The notes: generated by a model from the sequence alone, not told the origin. A stretch of 64,000 bases of DNA from a bacterium 0.1xD8-71 (GCA_003612405.1 RAYR01000018.1:1-64000), one strand, 5' to 3'. Shown: positions 43,863 to 52,859, counted from the first letter of the stretch. Numbers and translations are program-made.

Positions 43863-44060
43863 ACGAGATGTCTTCTGATAATCGGCAGCGAAGGGAGGCA
43901 TGCACAATTTCATAAATAATAACATCTGTTTCTCCGCGTTATTCAATCAGACGGAGAAAGTCTTATAGGCGATGTGCCTGGTCAGAAACCCAATCTTGTT
44001 CCCCTCTACATTCACAATTATAATTCACAAGGAATGAGTAGGTTATACAGTTATTTTTTT
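43863..44060 (+). ncRNA. ssrS: Probable 6S RNA (ssrS)
   Basis: A non-coding stretch of about 195 nt behind a strong promoter folds as a rod. Apical stem TTTCTCCG (43929-43936) with CGGAGAAA (43952-43959); flanking stem AGGCA (43896-43900) with TGCCT (43975-43979), leaving a large asymmetric central bubble; lower pairing GAAGGGA (about 43890) with TCCCCTC (about 44000). Parts resemble E. coli 6S (GAGATGT near the 5' end, CGGAGAAAGTCTTA versus CCGAGAAGCCTTA at the bubble). A T-rich run at 44049-44060 may be the 3' end. 6S RNA binds RNA polymerase holoenzyme. Ends are approximate. Confidence 0.6.
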
Positions 44061-44345
44061 ATTTTGCATGTCAGAGATATCTTCAGAACTATTTCCACCC
44101 CATATATCATATGCCGTTAGTATATCACAATTGATTATTTAAATTTCCTTTTGGCAGGTTAGATTCTGGTGTGGACGGTTACACTGTATGAGACAAAGTA
44201 TCTTCGATATTGATGTGTGTTATTCATTGCGCAAGGAAGTTCCCGCTTGCTGGCGTTTACGGATTCTATGTTGATATGGTGGGAGATTTTGGGACAGCGT
44301 TTTTCATTCATGCGAAAAAAAGCGAAAAAATGCGAAAAATATCAA
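44061..44345. other. Intergenic stretch with phased A-tracts
   Basis: No gene seen. Near its right end three units of GCGAAAAAA begin at 44312, 44322 and 44332, exactly 10 bp apart, so the A-tracts are in helical phase and should bend the DNA. They lie just upstream of the promoter at 44353. Confidence 0.65.
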
Positions 44346-44352
44346 AATCATA

Positions 44353-44381
44353 ATGACTGGAAAGAAATAGTTTGCTATAAT
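44353..44381 (+). promoter_or_regulatory. Promoter of the GH18 protein gene
   Basis: ATGACT (44353-44358), 17-nt spacer, extended -10 TGCTATAAT (44373-44381). Preceded by the phased A-tracts. Confidence 0.7.
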
Positions 44382-44409
44382 TAAGGACGGTCAGAAAGGA
44401 GCTGGATAA

Positions 44410-46101
44410 ATGAAAAAAGTGATTCCGGTGATAATTGCGATCGTCCTTATTATTGTGATCGCGGCAGCGGGGGTTGGAGCCAAGCTGTTGGAGAAATATT
44501 CCTATTCTAAAGAGAGAGCAGATTTGACAGAGTATTTTGGTGTCATGGGGGCCGGTGATGTACCTGTGATATTGCAGGATGAGCGGATAGAAGAACATGC
44601 CAGACTTTGGGACGGGGTGTGTTATTTTGATTTGGCTACGGTGCATAAATACTTTAATGATAGATTTTATGAAGACAAAAAGGAGGGGCTGCTTCTCTAT
44701 GCCCTGCCGGATAAGATTGTCAGAACTGAAATTGGAACCAGCACGTTGACCCGGGGAGGCGAAGAGGAGACAAGAGAATATGTGATTTCCAGGTATGAGG
44801 GGGACATGCTTTATATCGCGGCTGACTATGTAAAGGAATATGCGAACTTTTCCTATGAACTTTTTACGGCGCCTAACCGTATGCAGGTATATACGGAATG
44901 GAACGAGAGACAGACAGCCGTAATCGCCAAGGATACCCAGGTGCGTTATCAGGGCGGCATTAAGAGTGATATCCTGACGGATGTGCAAAAGGGCGATGAG
45001 GTCATTGTTTTAGAGGAGATGGAGAACTGGACGAAGATAAAGACCAGGGATGCCATTATGGGTTATGTGGAAAATAAGAGGCTGGAAGGGCATAAGACGC
45101 AGACACCCGTACCGGTGACAGATTACGTGGAGCCGGTCTATGAAGCAAACACCCGGGATTATAAAATAAATATGGCCTGGCACGGTATAGGAGGCGTAGA
45201 CGGAAATGAGACGCTTGATGCGATGCTTGGCGGTACAAAAGGTATCAATGTGATATCTCCGACCTGGTTTACTTTGGTAGGTAATCAGGGTGATTTCAGT
45301 AGTTTTGCGACCAAGACTTATGTGGACAAGGCCCATGAAAGAGGAATCGAAGTATGGGCGCTGGTAGGCAATGTGGAAAGCAAGGATGTGGATATGTATG
45401 AAGTGCTTGCGGGCACAACCAACAGGACGCATCTGATAGACGGTCTGATCAATACTGCACTGGAATATAAACTGGACGGTCTCAATATTGACTTTGAGAA
45501 TATCAGTCTGGATGCAGGGGAACCCTTTATCGAATTCATCAGGGAGCTTTCCATTCCCTGCCGGGAGCATGGCATTGTATTGTCTGTGGATAACTATGTG
45601 CCCATGGATCATACTGACCATTATAACCGGGCGGAACAGGGTCTGGTGGCGGATTATGTGGTGATCATGGGATATGATGAACACTACGGCGGAAGCAAAG
45701 AGGCCGGATCCGTGGCGTCTATTGATTTTGTGGAGAAAGGGATTGCCAACACCGTGGAACAGGTGCCGGCAGAAAAAATAATCAATGGCATTCCTTTCTA
45801 TACCAGAATATGGGAAACTGCGGGCACGAATGTATCCAGTCAGGCAGTAGGCATGGAGAAGGCCCAGGAATATATTACACAGCATGGCATTACAACCAGA
45901 TGGGACGAGGAGACCTGTCAGAATTACGGGGAGTATCAGTCCGAGAGCGGTTTTTGCCAGGTATGGCTGGAGGATGCCGAGTCAATCCGTGTGAAACTGA
46001 ATATCATGCAGAAGTATGGGATTGCAGGTGTGGCGGAATGGAAACTCGGCTATGAGGTGGATTCCATCTGGGATGTGATTGAAGAATATATGAATCAGTA
46101 A
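44410..46101 (+). CDS. Membrane-anchored GH18 family glycosidase with SH3 domain
   Basis: 563 aa. One N-terminal TM anchor (about 3-25), a stalk domain resembling copper-amine-oxidase N-terminal repeats (about 30-165), a bacterial SH3 domain (about 170-225; ILTDVQKGDEVIVLEEMENW), then a GH18 barrel. The catalytic DxxDxDxE-type motif reads LDGLNIDFENI near residue 360. Related proteins (YaaH/YdhD type) act on peptidoglycan, often cortex, so a cell-wall role is likely; substrate unproven. AAAGGAG precedes ATG 44410. Confidence 0.87.
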   Translation: MKKVIPVIIAIVLIIVIAAAGVGAKLLEKYSYSKERADLTEYFGVMGAGDVPVILQDERIEEHARLWDGVCYFDLATVHKYFNDRFYEDKKEGLLLYALPDKIVRTEIGTSTLTRGGEEETREYVISRYEGDMLYIAADYVKEYANFSYELFTAPNRMQVYTEWNERQTAVIAKDTQVRYQGGIKSDILTDVQKGDEVIVLEEMENWTKIKTRDAIMGYVENKRLEGHKTQTPVPVTDYVEPVYEANTRDYKINMAWHGIGGVDGNETLDAMLGGTKGINVISPTWFTLVGNQGDFSSFATKTYVDKAHERGIEVWALVGNVESKDVDMYEVLAGTTNRTHLIDGLINTALEYKLDGLNIDFENISLDAGEPFIEFIRELSIPCREHGIVLSVDNYVPMDHTDHYNRAEQGLVADYVVIMGYDEHYGGSKEAGSVASIDFVEKGIANTVEQVPAEKIINGIPFYTRIWETAGTNVSSQAVGMEKAQEYITQHGITTRWDEETCQNYGEYQSESGFCQVWLEDAESIRVKLNIMQKYGIAGVAEWKLGYEVDSIWDVIEEYMNQ

Positions 46102-46174
46102 AAAGTCCATACCCGCATTTTTGGGGCGATCCTTTCATATGCATTTATAAAGGCGTTGGTGTTAGGAATGAGAT

Positions 46175-46900
46175 ATGAAAGGGAACAAACCGCTAAATGG
46201 TGAGAGGATAATCCAGGGCGTTTTATGGGCACTTATGCTGTTCAGTATTTGTTTCGCTGTGCGCGGAGGCGTTAGGATGGCTTCTTCCGGGCAGGTGGAG
46301 ACGGCTGCCAAAAGGCCCTGTGTGGTCATTGATGCCGGGCACGGAGGGACAGATCCGGGTAAAGTTGGTGTAGACGGCAGTCTGGAGAAGGACATCAATC
46401 TGCAAATAGCAAGGAAACTTCAGAAGTTCCTTGTAATGGCGGATGTGGACGTCGTGCTGACCAGGGAGTCGGATGCAGGGCTTTATGATGAGAGTGCACC
46501 GAATAAAAAGGTGCAGGACATGAAGAACAGGGTAAGTATTATTGAGGAGAAAGAGCCTGACCTCACCGTAAGTATTCATCAGAACAGTTACCATGAAGAA
46601 TATGTACATGGTGCGCAGGTTTTTTATTATGCGGGCAGTGAAGAGAGTAAAGAGCTGGCGCAGAGGATCCAGCAGGTGATGACGGCTGATCTGGATCCGG
46701 ATAATACCAGACAGGCCAAAGCCAATGACAGTTATTATCTTTTAAAGAAGACTTCCTCCCCGATTGTCATTGTGGAATGTGGGTTTTTATCCAATTATGA
46801 AGAAGCGCAGAAGTTATCTTCTGATATTTATCAGGAAAAAGCCGCCTGGGCGATTCATCTTGCGATTTTACAACATTTGAACGACCAGAAAGGTAGATAA
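46175..46900 (+). CDS. N-acetylmuramoyl-L-alanine amidase (CwlD-like)
   Basis: 241-aa amidase_3 enzyme cleaving the MurNAc-L-Ala bond. N-terminal TM or signal anchor (about 10-32), then VVIDAGHGGTDPGKVG (Zn His), SLEKDINLQIARKL (Zn Glu), SIHQNSY (Zn His) and IVECGFLSNYEEAQKL (catalytic Glu). Size and order match CwlD, which makes muramic-delta-lactam in spore cortex; that would imply a spore former, but other amidases share the motifs. The next gene begins 15 nt downstream. Confidence 0.88.
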   Translation: MKGNKPLNGERIIQGVLWALMLFSICFAVRGGVRMASSGQVETAAKRPCVVIDAGHGGTDPGKVGVDGSLEKDINLQIARKLQKFLVMADVDVVLTRESDAGLYDESAPNKKVQDMKNRVSIIEEKEPDLTVSIHQNSYHEEYVHGAQVFYYAGSEESKELAQRIQQVMTADLDPDNTRQAKANDSYYLLKKTSSPIVIVECGFLSNYEEAQKLSSDIYQEKAAWAIHLAILQHLNDQKGR

Positions 46901-46915
46901 AGGAAGCATGCGGAT

Positions 46916-47968
46916 GTGAAGACCAGGATAGTACAGATAGATGAAAATAATATAGACGGGGAAGCAGTGCGGCAGGCCGGGGAAATCATACGTTCCGGCG
47001 GCCTGGTAGCTTTTCCTACAGAGACGGTGTACGGACTGGGCGGGGATGCCTTGAATCCGGCATCCTCCCGGAAGATATATGCAGCGAAGGGCAGACCATC
47101 GGATAACCCTTTGATCGTACATATTGCCAGATGGGAGGCGCTTGCGGCGATTGTCAAAAAGGTGCCGGCGGAGGCGGTGAAGCTGGCGGAGACTTTCTGG
47201 CCGGGCCCGCTTACTATGATTCTGGAGAAGTCGGATCTGGTACCTGGAGAGACTACAGGGGGACTTGATACGGTGGCAGTGCGCATGCCGTCCCATAAAA
47301 CGGCGCTTGCCTTTATTGAGGCGGCCGGCGGTTATGTGGCTGCGCCCAGCGCGAACCGTTCAGGAAGACCCAGCCCTACGGTGGCCAAATATGTAAGGCA
47401 GGATCTGGATGGCAGGATTGAGATGATTCTGGACGGCGGAGATGTGGAACTGGGGCTGGAGTCAACAATTGTGGATCTGACGGAGCAGGTGCCAACCATA
47501 CTGCGGCCAGGGTATATCACCGGACAGATGCTTAAGTCTGCTCTTGGACGGGTGGAGGAAGATGTGACCATACTTCGCAGTGACAGCGGACAGGCACCTA
47601 AGGCACCGGGTATGAAGTACAGACATTATGCGCCGAAAGGAGAATTGACGATTATCTCGGGGTCGGAGCAGCAGGTAGTGGATTATATTAATGCACAGTT
47701 GGATCAGTGGCGGGATGAAAATAAAAAAACAGGTGTTATTGCAACAGATGCTACGATTGGCGCATATCGGGCAGATGTGTGTAAGAACGCCGGAAGCCGT
47801 CTGGATGAAAGTGCTATGGCAAGGCGGCTGTACAGGATTTTAAGAGAATTTGATGATGAGGATGTAGAAATCATATATTCAGAGAGCTTTGAAGGAGCCG
47901 GTGTGGGACAGGCTGTGATGAACAGGCTGTTGAAAGCGGCAGGGCACAGAGTAACAGAGTTGAAATAG
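46916..47968 (+). CDS. ywlC: Threonylcarbamoyl-AMP synthase (Sua5/YwlC type)
   Basis: 350-aa long form that makes threonylcarbamoyl-adenylate for tRNA t6A modification. YrdC domain: GGLVAFPTETVYGLGGDALN, KGRPSDNPLIVHI and APSANRSGRPSPT; C-terminal Sua5 domain from about 215, joined by the APGMKYRHYAPKGEL linker. GTG start at 46916 after AGGAAG. Probably co-transcribed with the amidase and rpiB. Confidence 0.94.
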   Translation: MKTRIVQIDENNIDGEAVRQAGEIIRSGGLVAFPTETVYGLGGDALNPASSRKIYAAKGRPSDNPLIVHIARWEALAAIVKKVPAEAVKLAETFWPGPLTMILEKSDLVPGETTGGLDTVAVRMPSHKTALAFIEAAGGYVAAPSANRSGRPSPTVAKYVRQDLDGRIEMILDGGDVELGLESTIVDLTEQVPTILRPGYITGQMLKSALGRVEEDVTILRSDSGQAPKAPGMKYRHYAPKGELTIISGSEQQVVDYINAQLDQWRDENKKTGVIATDATIGAYRADVCKNAGSRLDESAMARRLYRILREFDDEDVEIIYSESFEGAGVGQAVMNRLLKAAGHRVTELK

Positions 47969-48043
47969 CGCGGATTTAGGTGTAAGATAACAATAGATTA
48001 ATTTATGATAATGATAAATGTCTCTTTGTGAAGGAGGAAGCAT

Positions 48044-48475
48044 ATGATAGCGATTGGCAGTGATCATGGCGGATTTGACTTAAAGCAGAAAGTGATGGCG
48101 CATTTGCAGGAGCGGGGATTGGAATATAAGGATTATGGCTGTGCGGATAAAAGTTCCTGCGATTATCCGGTTTACGGAGCTGCTGTGGCTAAAGCGGTGG
48201 CATCCGGGAAGTGTGACAGGGGAATTGTGATCTGTACCACGGGAATTGGTATTTCCATCACGGCAAACAAGGTGAAGGGAATACGCTGCGCGCTCTGTGG
48301 CGATCCGGTATCTGCAAGGCTTACAAGAGAACATAATGATGCAAACGTACTTGCCATGGGAGCCTCGATTATCGGGGAGAGTGTTGCACTTAATATTGTA
48401 GATATCTTTTTGGATACGGAGTTTTCCGGGGTGGAAAGACACCAGAGGAGGGTAGATCTGATCGAACAGTGTTAA
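48044..48475 (+). CDS. rpiB: Ribose 5-phosphate isomerase B
   Basis: 143-aa isomerase of the pentose phosphate pathway (ribose-5-P/ribulose-5-P). SDHGGFDLK, the catalytic Cys in IVICTTGIGISITANKVKGI, and ARLTREHNDANVLAMG are typical. AAGGAGG precedes ATG 48044. The sequence also fits LacA/RpiB relatives acting on other sugar phosphates, but the motifs favour RpiB. Fifteen nt before the next gene. Confidence 0.93.
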   Translation: MIAIGSDHGGFDLKQKVMAHLQERGLEYKDYGCADKSSCDYPVYGAAVAKAVASGKCDRGIVICTTGIGISITANKVKGIRCALCGDPVSARLTREHNDANVLAMGASIIGESVALNIVDIFLDTEFSGVERHQRRVDLIEQC

Positions 48476-48490
48476 GGTCGGAGGGAATAT

Positions 48491-49690
48491 ATGGAGAGAA
48501 AGCAAAAGCTGGCAGCTTGCCTTGCGCTTATTTTGCTGTGCAGTGTCATGCCCTTCTCCGTACAGGCCACGGAGGAGACCAGGGAGAAAATTCGTCAGGC
48601 AGAAAGAGAAAAGCAGGAGACGGAATCCAGACTTGATGAGACTGAGGAGAATCTGAAAAATCTGAATGAACAGCAGGATTCTCTGAAAGGTGCCCTGACA
48701 ACTTTGAATACGGAGCTGACTCAGGTAAGCAATAATCTGAGTGAACTGGAGCAGAATATAGTTGATAAGGAAGCTGAGATTGCGGTATTAGACGAGGAGA
48801 TTGAGCAAGTAAACGAAGAGCTTGAAGTAGCGATCACGTTAAAAGACGAACACTATGATGCGATGAAACATCAGATTCAGTTCATGTATGAACGTGGCAA
48901 CTTTCTGTATATGGAGCTCTTTTTTTCTTCTGGGAATTTTTCGGATTTTCTGAATAAGAATGATTATATTGAGCAGCTGTCATCATACCAGCAGAAGGTC
49001 TTGCAGGAGTATAAGGACTCCCAGGCCGCCATGGAACAGAAACAGGCGGAACTGGAATTAGCCAGACAGAAGCAGGAAGAAAATAAGGCAGAGCTCGATG
49101 AGTATAAGATTCAGGTTGTGGCGGAACAAAGCCGTGTGTCCGGGCTGGTCAGTCAGACATCCAATTCCATTCATGCCACGGAAAGTCAGATTTCCCAGGC
49201 AGAGGCGGAGGCTCTTGCTTATGAGCAGAGTATTAAGGAACAGGAAGCGAATCTGACTGCACTGCGGGCAAAACTGGCGGAAGAGATGCGAATGTCGGAA
49301 ATGGCGGCACAGTCCAGCTGGCGGGATATTTCTGAGGTGAACTTTTCGGAAGGAGACAGGTATCTTCTGGCCAATCTGATTTATTGTGAGGCCGGTGGAG
49401 AGCCCTATGCCGGTCAGGTGGCCGTAGGATCAGTAGTCATTAACCGTGTGTTGAGTTCGGTCTATCCTGATACAGTAACGGGAGTTATTTATCAAAATAA
49501 GCAGTTTTCACCGGTAGGCAGCGGAAGACTGGCACTGGCATTGGCGGAGGGCAGAGCGACAGCCAAGTGCTATCAGGCGGCAGATGAAGTGATGAGTGGG
49601 GCGACCAATGTGGGCAACTGTGTATATTTCAGGACACCGATAGACGGGATCACTCCCAAATACAGGATTGGCGGACATATTTTCTATTAA
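48491..49690 (+). CDS. Secreted coiled-coil protein with SleB-type cell-wall hydrolase domain
   Basis: 399 aa. Signal peptide ends near residue 25 (MPFSVQA). A coiled coil follows (about 28-260), including HQIQFMYERGNFLYMELFFS, close kin of the coiled coil in the M23 peptidase at 3092. The C-terminal Hydrolase_2/SleB domain (about 285-399) has the catalytic Glu in NLIYCEAGGEPYAGQVAV and ends GGHIFY. SleB enzymes are lytic transglycosylases acting on spore cortex; here the coiled coil suggests an FtsX-like partner. Its stop overlaps the opposing DUF402 gene. Confidence 0.9.
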   Translation: MERKQKLAACLALILLCSVMPFSVQATEETREKIRQAEREKQETESRLDETEENLKNLNEQQDSLKGALTTLNTELTQVSNNLSELEQNIVDKEAEIAVLDEEIEQVNEELEVAITLKDEHYDAMKHQIQFMYERGNFLYMELFFSSGNFSDFLNKNDYIEQLSSYQQKVLQEYKDSQAAMEQKQAELELARQKQEENKAELDEYKIQVVAEQSRVSGLVSQTSNSIHATESQISQAEAEALAYEQSIKEQEANLTALRAKLAEEMRMSEMAAQSSWRDISEVNFSEGDRYLLANLIYCEAGGEPYAGQVAVGSVVINRVLSSVYPDTVTGVIYQNKQFSPVGSGRLALALAEGRATAKCYQAADEVMSGATNVGNCVYFRTPIDGITPKYRIGGHIFY

Positions 49691-50166
49691 GTTACATATT
49701 GTTCAATGGGAGACTGTAATTGATTGAATCCACCGGCATAGATTATCTGTAGCAGATGGTTTAGGTTGAGAAGTGATTTTTTGAGCATATCATCAGTAAG
49801 CAGACCGGTTTCCTGTGCGGTCACAAGCTCATCAATATCAACGACCTTGACAAAGCCGTCCGGATAGACGATCACATCCACAAGAAGATCGGTGATGATG
49901 TATGTATCTGTATCGGTATCGTGGTCATAATCAACAATATCACAGTACCAGTACAGGAGTGAGTTGTCTTCCCGATAAAAGCGGCTCACTTTTATGCCTT
50001 CCTGCAGATAGTAGCAGGAGAAGCCATGATGGAGGTCCTTGCGGGGCTTTAAGGTATTCCAGCCGGTTACGATAATTTTCTCATCACGGTATAGGAGCCT
50101 GTCGTCCTTCAACAGCACACATTCATCCGGAATCAGTCTTTTACGGTATAAAATCGGACTTGCCAT
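49687..50166 (-). CDS. DUF402 family protein
   Basis: 159-aa member of the DUF402/FomD-like family, possibly a nucleoside-diphosphate phosphatase (some relatives hydrolyse NDPs). Conserved acidic sequence CDIVDYDHDTDTDTYIITDL and DLLVDVIVYPDG supply likely metal ligands. Start at ATG (50166) behind GGGAGG; a longer frame to 50202 lacks support. Convergent with the SleB-type gene, the two stop codons overlapping by 4 nt with no terminator between. Confidence 0.82.
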   Translation of the reverse strand: MASPILYRKRLIPDECVLLKDDRLLYRDEKIIVTGWNTLKPRKDLHHGFSCYYLQEGIKVSRFYREDNSLLYWYCDIVDYDHDTDTDTYIITDLLVDVIVYPDGFVKVVDIDELVTAQETGLLTDDMLKKSLLNLNHLLQIIYAGGFNQLQSPIEQYVT

Positions 50167-50294
50167 ATTACCTCCCCATAGGTAAAGAAAACGTGAAATC
50201 ATCTCTTACTCGTTACGTTACACTTACGGCGGTCAAAAGTCAATGTAAATTGTTTTAAATTCTTTGATTACTTATCTAATTTACACAATAATAC

Positions 50295-50323
50295 TGGACA
50301 TAAGTACCAAAAGTGGATATAAT
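50295..50323 (+). promoter_or_regulatory. Promoter of the ATP synthase operon
   Basis: -35 TGGACA (50295-50300), 17-nt spacer, -10 TATAAT (50318-50323), about 36 nt before the first gene. Confidence 0.8.
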
Positions 50324-50358
50324 TTTACTGTTAGGTTTTATTTGGAAAGGAATGTATT

Positions 50359-50637
50359 TTGAAATATAACAGAAATGTCTACCAGGCGCTGATGATGATA
50401 ACCCAGTTTGGCATTAACATGCTGGTTCCTATTTTACTATGTTCCTTTGTGGGTATGTTTATAGATCATAAACTGGGGACTTCTGTCTGGACAGTGGTGC
50501 TTTTTTTTGTGGGTGCACTGGCGGGATTCACCAATGTGTTCCGGTTCGCAAAGAAGATTTACGAGACGCCGGCCAGTACCCGCAGGCGAAGGACGGAGAA
50601 GGATTATGAAAAGAAAAATAGATCCGACATTGTTTGA
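50359..50637 (+). CDS. AtpZ/AtpI-type ATP synthase accessory protein
   Basis: 92-aa protein with two TM segments (about 10-32 and 42-64) and a basic C-terminus; resembles AtpZ, linked to Mg2+/Ca2+ transport or c-ring assembly in F-ATPase operons. TTG start at 50359, preceded by AAAGGAATG. Its end overlaps the next gene by 32 nt, so the two are translationally coupled. Confidence 0.78.
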   Translation: MKYNRNVYQALMMITQFGINMLVPILLCSFVGMFIDHKLGTSVWTVVLFFVGALAGFTNVFRFAKKIYETPASTRRRRTEKDYEKKNRSDIV

Positions 50638-51013
50638 GCTTTGTCTGGGGATTTTCTTATATGGTATTATTTTTGAGATGGTGCTGTTGTTTTTTTCAAC
50701 AGAGATATCCTATAGTCTTGGATTATGGATCGGTGTGATTCTTGCCATGGCAGGATCCGTTCATATGTGGTGGTCTTTAAACCGGGGTCTTGATATGCCA
50801 GAAAAGGATGCAGTAAAAAGTATGGGTGTCAACAATATCATACGGTATCTGGTTCTGGTGATCGTGATGGCGGTTCTCATTTATACGGAGTTTGCCAATC
50901 CGATTTTTACATTTTGCGGCTATATGGGGATGAAGTTATCGGCTTATTTTAATCCTCTTATACACAAAGTGTGCGGCGGGAAGGTACACAAACAGCCGGA
51001 TGATGTTGTATGA
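50606..51013 (+). CDS. atpI: ATP synthase subunit I (AtpI)
   Basis: 135-aa protein with four TM segments (about 10-30, 36-56, 81-101, 105-120), matching ATP synthase I chains that help assemble the c-ring. Start ATG 50606 after GGAGAAGG. Overlaps the preceding gene and lies 92 nt ahead of atpB. Confidence 0.75.
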   Translation: MKRKIDPTLFELCLGIFLYGIIFEMVLLFFSTEISYSLGLWIGVILAMAGSVHMWWSLNRGLDMPEKDAVKSMGVNNIIRYLVLVIVMAVLIYTEFANPIFTFCGYMGMKLSAYFNPLIHKVCGGKVHKQPDDVV

Positions 51014-51105
51014 AAATGTTATGATTGTCTGAAAGAACGCCTGACAGCGCTCTTTTTATAAAAGGTGTTATTTTAAAGAATAGATGTGTAGAAGGAGGTG
51101 AAAGT

Positions 51106-51828
51106 ATGGGACAGGGAATTTTATTATCTGCTGGTGCGGACATTGACTTTATGATCCATGGGGTATTCTCCTATGAACTGTTTGGACAGACAGTGTGGAT
51201 TACAACGACCCATGTGTGTGTGCTGATTGTCATGTTGGTAATCGTGGCGTTCAGCCTTGTGGCAAACCGTGCTATCAAACATGCATCGGATGTTCCGGGT
51301 ACTTTCCAGAATATTGTTGAACTGGTGGTGGAGATGCTGGACAAGATGATTGGCGGCGTTATGGGCAAATTCAGCCCCAAGTTTCGCAATTATATCGGCA
51401 CGATCTTCATCTTTATCCTGCTTAGCAATATTTCAGGATTGTTTGGCCTGCGGCCGCCGACCGCTGATTATGGAGTGACCTTTGCAATGGGTATCATGAC
51501 GTTTGTGTTGATTCACTATAATCAGTTCAAATATCAGAAGGTAAAGGGCGTCATTGCCAGTCTGTGTGATCCGTGGCCTGTCTGGGCACCGATCAACATG
51601 ATTGGTGAGATTGCAGTACCGATCTCATTGTCGCTTCGTCTGTTTGCCAATGTCTTATCCGGCACGGTTATGCTGGCGCTGGTGTATGCACTTTTGTCGA
51701 AGATTGCCATTATCTGGCCGGCAGCGCTTCATGTGTACTTCGACCTGTTTTCGGGGGCAATCCAGACATATGTGTTCTGTATGCTGACTATGACATACAT
51801 TACCAATGCCTGTACCACAGACGAGTAA
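51106..51828 (+). CDS. atpB: ATP synthase subunit a
   Basis: 240-aa ion-channel subunit of the F0 motor with about six TM segments. The essential Arg is in LSLRLFANVLSGTVML; GEIAVPISLS precedes it. Start at ATG 51106 with a perfect AGGAGGTGA 5-6 nt upstream; longer in-frame extension is not conserved. Works with the c-ring encoded next. Confidence 0.95.
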   Translation: MGQGILLSAGADIDFMIHGVFSYELFGQTVWITTTHVCVLIVMLVIVAFSLVANRAIKHASDVPGTFQNIVELVVEMLDKMIGGVMGKFSPKFRNYIGTIFIFILLSNISGLFGLRPPTADYGVTFAMGIMTFVLIHYNQFKYQKVKGVIASLCDPWPVWAPINMIGEIAVPISLSLRLFANVLSGTVMLALVYALLSKIAIIWPAALHVYFDLFSGAIQTYVFCMLTMTYITNACTTDE

Positions 51829-51870
51829 TTTTATTAAACAAACCATTTTAAATTTTGAAACACATATTAA

Positions 51871-52143
<273 letters not shown>

Positions 52144-52149
52144 GAAGTT

Positions 52150-52256
52150 GGAGCAAATTCCTGCGGAATTAGCTCCTCAAGGACCGCTTTGCGGCCTTGG
52201 AATAAGTTGAGAAGATTTTGCGGAATTAACTTCACGAGATCCGCTTCGCGGCCTCG
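52150..52256 (+). repeat. Twin-hairpin repeats between atpE and atpF
   Basis: In transcript order: AT-rich hairpin GGAGCAAATTCC-TGC-GGAATTAGCTCC (52150-52176), GC-rich hairpin CAAGGACCGC-TTT-GCGGCCTTG (52178-52199), then a second, decayed unit with AT-rich part (about 52205-52233) and intact GC-rich hairpin CGAGATCCGC-TTC-GCGGCCTCG (52235-52256). No T-runs follow, so transcription can continue into atpF. Confidence 0.88.
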
Positions 52257-52298
52257 GATACAATTTAGAGATAATTATAAGAAAGGGGGACGAAGGGC

Positions 52299-52859
52299 TT
52301 GAATGTAACAGCTACGGGTTTGGTGCTGGCATCCGCGGAGATGGCGCCGAGATTATTTGATCTTGACTTACAGCTTATCGCGGATTCCGTTTTGATGATC
52401 ATAGCCGTGTTCTCGCTGTTTTTGATCGCTTCCCATTTTCTGTTCAATCCTGTGAGGGATATGATGCAGAAGCGTCAGGAGAGAATCAAGAATGAACTTG
52501 ATACGGCTGCGGCAGATATGGAAAATGCCAGGGCACTGAAAGAAGAGTATGAAGCCAAGTTAAAAGATATTGATAAAGAGGCCGAGTCAATCCTTGCGGA
52601 AGCGAGGAAGAAGGCGTTGGCCAATGAGAACAAGATTGTAGCGGACGCAAAAGAAGAAGCTGCCAGAATTATTGAAAGAGCCGGCGTAGAGGCAGAACTG
52701 GAGAAGAAGAAAGCTGCCGACGAGGTAAAACGTGAAATGGTAGTATTGGCGTCCATGATGGCCGGCAAGGTTGTCAGTGCGGCAATCGATACGACTGTAC
52801 AGGACAGTCTGGTGGAAGAAACGTTGAAAGAAATAGGTGAGAGCACATGGCTAAGCTGA
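52299..52859 (+). CDS. atpF: ATP synthase subunit b
   Basis: 186-aa peripheral stalk protein: one TM segment (about 27-47) and a long Glu/Lys/Ala-rich helix. TTG start at 52299 chosen because GGGGG is about 10 nt upstream; ATG 52342 would lose part of the N-terminus. The end overlaps atpH by 13 nt. Expression relative to atpE may be lowered by the intervening hairpins. Confidence 0.92.
   Translation: MNVTATGLVLASAEMAPRLFDLDLQLIADSVLMIIAVFSLFLIASHFLFNPVRDMMQKRQERIKNELDTAAADMENARALKEEYEAKLKDIDKEAESILAEARKKALANENKIVADAKEEAARIIERAGVEAELEKKKAADEVKREMVVLASMMAGKVVSAAIDTTVQDSLVEETLKEIGESTWLS

Noticed and set aside
43898-43969. 22-codon ORF (MHNFINNNICF...) within the 6S-like region
   Set aside because: GGGAGG touches the ATG with one base of spacing, too close for initiation, and the sequence is explained by RNA pairing.
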